Assembly (NCBI GenBank): GCA_021158055.1
Contig: JAGGVJ010000040.1
Coordinates: forward strand, 68,114 to 100,473
Length of the DNA: 32,360 nt
Origin: Candidatus Iainarchaeum sp.
Lineage (GTDB): Archaea; Iainarchaeota; Iainarchaeia; JAGGVJ01
Direction: 5' to 3'
Positions 29,544 to 32,360 of this stretch are shown here, in pieces. Position 1 is the stretch's first letter, and each line of letters opens with the position of its first letter. Both the position numbers and the translations under genes were made by a program. The notes beneath the pieces are model-generated. The model did not search any database. It was not told the DNA's origin and was given only the letters and a program-made list of their open reading frames with translations.

Positions 29544-30992
29544 CTAATTGTTTCCTGCATACACTGAAACAAAGCGTTTTCCGCACGATGCAGCATAAAT
29601 TCCGCTGAGGGCTTTTTGCGGCGCACTGCATTCCTCAAACCCCCTGTGGTCAAATACCTTGTTCAGGTTTGGGTTTTTTGAAAATGCTGTCGTGTCAAAA
29701 TACGCCTGGTTCTCGTCGTCAACTATCACAAAACCGATGTCGTTTTCAGCCAGCTTGTCTTGCGGGTGCACGCCCCCTGAAAGAAGCAGAGAAAAGTTTT
29801 CCTGCCAGTTGCTGTGTTCCGGAATGCATTCAAAAAACAATGCAAGCACCGGAACTTTTCCCGTGTGCTGGAGGAAAGCAGAACTCAGGTTCGGATCCAT
29901 CAGTCCCTTGCCTGAAAGCTTTGCCGCGTAATCAAACGCGTCGAAATCATAATCACTAACCCTTGGATTCAGCACCTGGGTGGAATGCAAAAGAGCCGCG
30001 ACAAAAAACAGGATTATTATGAACGCAAAGTATTTCCTGAACACTTTTTTTGAAAACGAAACCGCTATCAAGTAAGCGAAAGCAATTGAAATGAGCATTA
30101 CGTGTTCCCACGGGTGAAAAACTGATGCCAGCGGAAAAGACGCGACCCCGGCAAACGAAACCACTGCAAGCGCAACCCAGACAATTCCTTCCCCTTCAAC
30201 TTTCAGTTTCCCTGACGCAACTGCAACTGCAAGAGGCACGAAAACCAGTGAAACCACAACAAAAAGAATTGGCATGAAAGAAGAATTCAAAACAGAAAGA
30301 GAACTGTTTCCGACTGTAATGTCAAGGCAGCCGGAACCTGCCAGAACAGACAAAGCCACCCAAGGGGCTGCCACGGCAAAGGCTGTTGCCGTGAAAATTG
30401 ATGCCTGCCTGAAAGTGGCTTGTTTCTTTGCAACCAGGTACATTAAGTAAGCAATCAGAACAATTGCAAAAAGCGCGGCTGAAAAATAATTTGTCAAAAA
30501 CCACACGCCAAGTAAAAACCCGCTCAACGCAAACCTTTTGAGCCGTAACAACAACAGCATCGCCGGAAGAAAAAGAAAAGCCATGTTTTGCGGGCTGTCA
30601 AAAGACGCGTCAATGAAACCAGGGGAAACCGCAATCAAAAAAGCAGCAAGAATTGCAATACTCCAGTTTTTCCTGTATATAAGTGCAAAGAGCGCGATGA
30701 AAATCACATTGAACAGCGGGTTGATGAACCCTGCCAGCGACTCAAGGGAAAACCCTGTCAAATAATGGAGCTGCACCAAAAACACATGGTAAAGCGGGGG
30801 GTAAATGTGAGGTCTCCCCTCAAGCGCCGGGTCCCATTTCAGAACCGCCTGGCTTGATATTGTTTCCTGCGCAATTCTCAAGTGATAGTAAGAATCATAC
30901 TGCATTAAAGTTGAATTGGTTGCGATCGGGTAAAAGCGCAGGAACAACGCAATCAGAATCACTGCTGCAAAAACAACAAGCTTTTTTTTCAT
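29544..30992 (-). CDS. GT-C-type membrane glycosyltransferase, STT3/AglB- or PMT-like
   Basis: 482 residues with about eleven membrane helices. The first external loop carries QYDSYYHLR (D33, Y35, Y36, H37, R39), like the DxxYHxR loop of archaeal oligosaccharyltransferase AglB and related GT-C enzymes. HIYPPLYHVFL follows, also typical. Later come FIDASFDSPQNM and HPWEHVML, with a soluble C-terminal part of about 120 residues containing four Cys. The WWDYG motif that marks full STT3/AglB is absent and the chain is much shorter than AglB. It is therefore more likely a lipid-linked-sugar mannosyl- or hexosyltransferase or a reduced STT3 relative. It would use polyprenyl-linked sugars made by neighbouring pathways. 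A TATA-like stretch lies about 25-35 bases before the ATG. Confidence 0.8.
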   Translation of the reverse strand: MKKKLVVFAAVILIALFLRFYPIATNSTLMQYDSYYHLRIAQETISSQAVLKWDPALEGRPHIYPPLYHVFLVQLHYLTGFSLESLAGFINPLFNVIFIALFALIYRKNWSIAILAAFLIAVSPGFIDASFDSPQNMAFLFLPAMLLLLRLKRFALSGFLLGVWFLTNYFSAALFAIVLIAYLMYLVAKKQATFRQASIFTATAFAVAAPWVALSVLAGSGCLDITVGNSSLSVLNSSFMPILFVVVSLVFVPLAVAVASGKLKVEGEGIVWVALAVVSFAGVASFPLASVFHPWEHVMLISIAFAYLIAVSFSKKVFRKYFAFIIILFFVAALLHSTQVLNPRVSDYDFDAFDYAAKLSGKGLMDPNLSSAFLQHTGKVPVLALFFECIPEHSNWQENFSLLLSGGVHPQDKLAENDIGFVIVDDENQAYFDTTAFSKNPNLNKVFDHRGFEECSAPQKALSGIYAASCGKRFVSVYAGNN

Positions 30993-31113
30993 GGAAACTA
31001 TATGCCGGCAGGAATATAATATTTAATGGGTTACAGTTGCACCTGAAACAGGAAAATCAAAGCAAAAACCAAAAATTAAAACAAAAACCAAAGAACTAAG
31101 TGGAAACAGGCAA

Positions 31114-31413
31114 CTAAACCGGAAAAACAGAAACTGCCTTTGTCCTGAAAACGTGACCTGCCAGGCCGATTATCACAAGCGCCAGTGCAACCCCCACGCT
31201 TGACACATAATCTATCGGAACTCCCGCAACCTGGTTCAGCAAAAGCATCAGAAAAGGCATGAACGCAACTGAAAAAGCAAAAGAGAAAACTACCCGTTCA
31301 GGCAAGGCAAGCTCTTCTTTTTTTGGAAAAAACGCAAGGCTCAAAAAGTACCCCGGGACAAGAAGCACTGCAAAAAGAATTGTTGTACCGACTGCAAGTT
31401 CTAAAACACCCAT
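31114..31413 (-). CDS. Small three-helix membrane protein, resembles the N-terminus of DUF1616
   Basis: 99 residues with three hydrophobic helices (about 5-27, 42-63 and 68-88). VLLVPGYFLSLAFFPKKEELALPERVVFSFAFSVAF is the pattern that opens archaeal DUF1616 membrane proteins (PGY, FP, then an E-R pair before the second helix). Those are normally several hundred residues, so this is either a stand-alone short relative or a shortened copy. The last residues (FRTKAVSVFPV) end cleanly at a stop with no DUF1616-like continuation visible downstream. The start has GGTGAAAAAATG spacing. It lies between a membrane glycosyltransferase and a surface protein, all on the minus strand. Confidence 0.7.
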   Translation of the reverse strand: MGVLELAVGTTILFAVLLVPGYFLSLAFFPKKEELALPERVVFSFAFSVAFMPFLMLLLNQVAGVPIDYVSSVGVALALVIIGLAGHVFRTKAVSVFPV

Positions 31414-31422
31414 TTTTTCACC

Positions 31423-31442
31423 TTTACCTATATTTACCTATA
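31423..31442 (-). promoter_or_regulatory. 10-bp tandem repeat in the promoter region of the small membrane protein
   Basis: TTTACCTATA is present twice in direct tandem (31423-31432 and 31433-31442). On the minus strand it reads TATAGGTAAA twice, immediately before the GGTGAAAAAATG start at 31413. Each copy contains a TATA-like and an AGGTAA element. Confidence 0.65.
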
Positions 31443-31547
31443 TGTTGATTTAAACAAACTAAAAATACTTTTTCATGCATTTATTTGTTTCTTTAAAACT
31501 TTCAATTTGTAAAACATTTTTGATTGCAGAACCTGCTGTTTCTAAAA

Positions 31548-32360
31548 TCACGCAAGCTCCACGTTGTACTTCCAGTTGCACTTCTCGTTTGCGGGAATGC
31601 ACGCCTGAATGTTGTAAACCCCGGGCGGAACCTCAACAAACACCTGTCCGCTGCTTCCGGCAAACGGACCGAATCCTTTTGAATCACTTACCCTCACCGC
31701 CTCTGCAGTAACCTCACCCGAGTAAGTGGCTGAACAATTGGTTACGGTTATTTTGAACTGGGGATAATAACTCACGTCCCACGAATCCAAAGTCGGGGTG
31801 CTTCCGGAAATAAAGTTCGCTCTCAGTTTAATCGGAATACTTCCAACTGTTTCTGAAATGTTCTGCCCGTTTTTTACATTTGCAATAAGAACTGAATCGT
31901 CTGACGCGTCCAAAACATCAACCGTAAGCGTTGATGCTCCCAGAGTGATTTTTGAGAAAGTAACGACACCCCACTTGCTGAAATTCACTGGGTCAATCAC
32001 AGGAGTAATGAAAGTCCCGCTTGACTGCGTGCCTGAAAGAACCACGCTTCCGTCAACCAGCTCAGTGCTTGAATACTCTCCGTTGCTTAAACTCAAACCC
32101 ACGGTTGCAAGACCTAAGTCATTCACAAACACTTCTTTGGTAAACTCGGGGCCCCAGTACTTACTGTCACTTGCCTTTGCTTTCACCTGCCACAAACCAG
32201 GTTTACCGTTTTCAGCAGTGAAAGAATATGTGGCTGAACCTTGCACAGGTGGATTTAAAACCTCATTTCCCAAACCATCCAAAACACGGAAATCATACTG
32301 CGTAATCGGATCACTGTTAGGGTCAGTTGCAAAAGCGGTTGCAACTACTTCATCACCGAG
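31548..32360 (-). CDS. Secreted beta-sandwich surface protein, start lies beyond the window
   Basis: The frame is open to the last base, so at least 270 C-terminal residues are seen and the N-terminus is missing. The TTG at 32282 is internal. Domains in order: an Ig/PKD-like segment (TDPNSDPITQYDF to FTKEVFVND); a jelly-roll-like segment (GTFITPVIDPVNFSKWGVVTF to PTLDSWDVSYYP) that resembles fold patterns of sugar-binding or exosialidase-linked modules; and a last small beta domain (ITVTNCSATYSGEVTAEAVRV to GVYNIQACIPANEKCNWKYNV) with three Cys, like carboxypeptidase-regulatory modules. It ends without a membrane anchor, so it may be anchored at its N-terminus or associate with others. The NSS/NCS-type sites could be N-glycosylated. 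Identity beyond a surface protein is not assignable. Confidence 0.75.
   Translation of the reverse strand, partial: LGDEVVATAFATDPNSDPITQYDFRVLDGLGNEVLNPPVQGSATYSFTAENGKPGLWQVKAKASDSKYWGPEFTKEVFVNDLGLATVGLSLSNGEYSSTELVDGSVVLSGTQSSGTFITPVIDPVNFSKWGVVTFSKITLGASTLTVDVLDASDDSVLIANVKNGQNISETVGSIPIKLRANFISGSTPTLDSWDVSYYPQFKITVTNCSATYSGEVTAEAVRVSDSKGFGPFAGSSGQVFVEVPPGVYNIQACIPANEKCNWKYNVELA

Noticed and set aside
29544-30992. Full AglB/STT3 oligosaccharyltransferase
   Set aside because: No WWDYG motif and far too short, despite the DxYYHxR loop.
1-32360. tRNA, rRNA, insertion sequence, integrase or toxin-antitoxin genes
   Set aside because: All gaps and both strands were read for cloverleaf stems, conserved rRNA blocks and transposase motifs; none was seen by eye.

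Overview
The window reads as one piece of an archaeal chromosome, moderately AT-rich and densely packed; no gap between genes exceeds about 210 bases. The archaeal signs are: two PAC2-family proteasome chaperone homologues, a geranylgeranyl reductase of archaeal lipid synthesis, a single-domain cis-prenyltransferase, an archaeal HTH/S-layer-type regulator, FlaI/TadA-type ATPases with separate T2SSF membrane proteins, an aspartic prepilin peptidase, a pilin-like N-terminus resembling class III signal peptides, TATA boxes, and Shine-Dalgarno sites of the GGTGA/GGTGATC kind. The large surface proteins of unknown family would suit a DPANN-type or similar uncultivated lineage, but the phylum cannot be fixed from this sequence. 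No tRNA, rRNA, CRISPR array, transposase or integrase was seen.

Layout. (1) 1-7583: the end of a pilin-like gene, a zinc-ribbon membrane protein on the minus strand, and a plus-strand operon of a small membrane protein, a 1451-residue surface protein and a small acidic-tailed protein whose core resembles a histone fold. The operon ends in a hairpin terminator shared with the converging gene. (2) 7665-18120, all minus strand: a type IV pilus/Tad-like assembly locus. Transcribed order: prepilin peptidase; module A = ATPase (802 aa), T2SSF, T2SSF; a DUF192 protein; module B = ATPase (604 aa), T2SSF, T2SSF; then a PAC2 protein. Module B's ATPase carries an N-terminal 16-cysteine domain with the spacing of four [4Fe-4S] clusters. 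This apparent redox-linked secretion/pilus ATPase is the most unusual item here. (3) 18295-21694: isoprenoid and housekeeping genes (cis-prenyltransferase, geranylgeranyl reductase, second PAC2 protein, PHP phosphoesterase). (4) 21736-27146: sugar activation (nucleotidyltransferase, GHMP kinase, GNAT acetyltransferase, HAD-like protein, GlmS). (5) 27350-32360: HTH/S-layer-type regulator, UbiA prenyltransferase, GT-C membrane glycosyltransferase, a DUF1616-like small membrane protein and the end of another surface protein.

Together the genes describe building an archaeal cell surface: polyprenyl lipid carriers, amino- and other activated sugars, membrane glycosyl transfer, large surface proteins, and one or two pilus-like secretion machines.

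A second theme is non-coding. At least a dozen gene junctions hold a short tandem direct duplication (about 10-25 bp, two to three and a half copies). They often copy the ribosome-binding site, the TATA region or the last codons of a gene, and the copies differ mostly by transitions.
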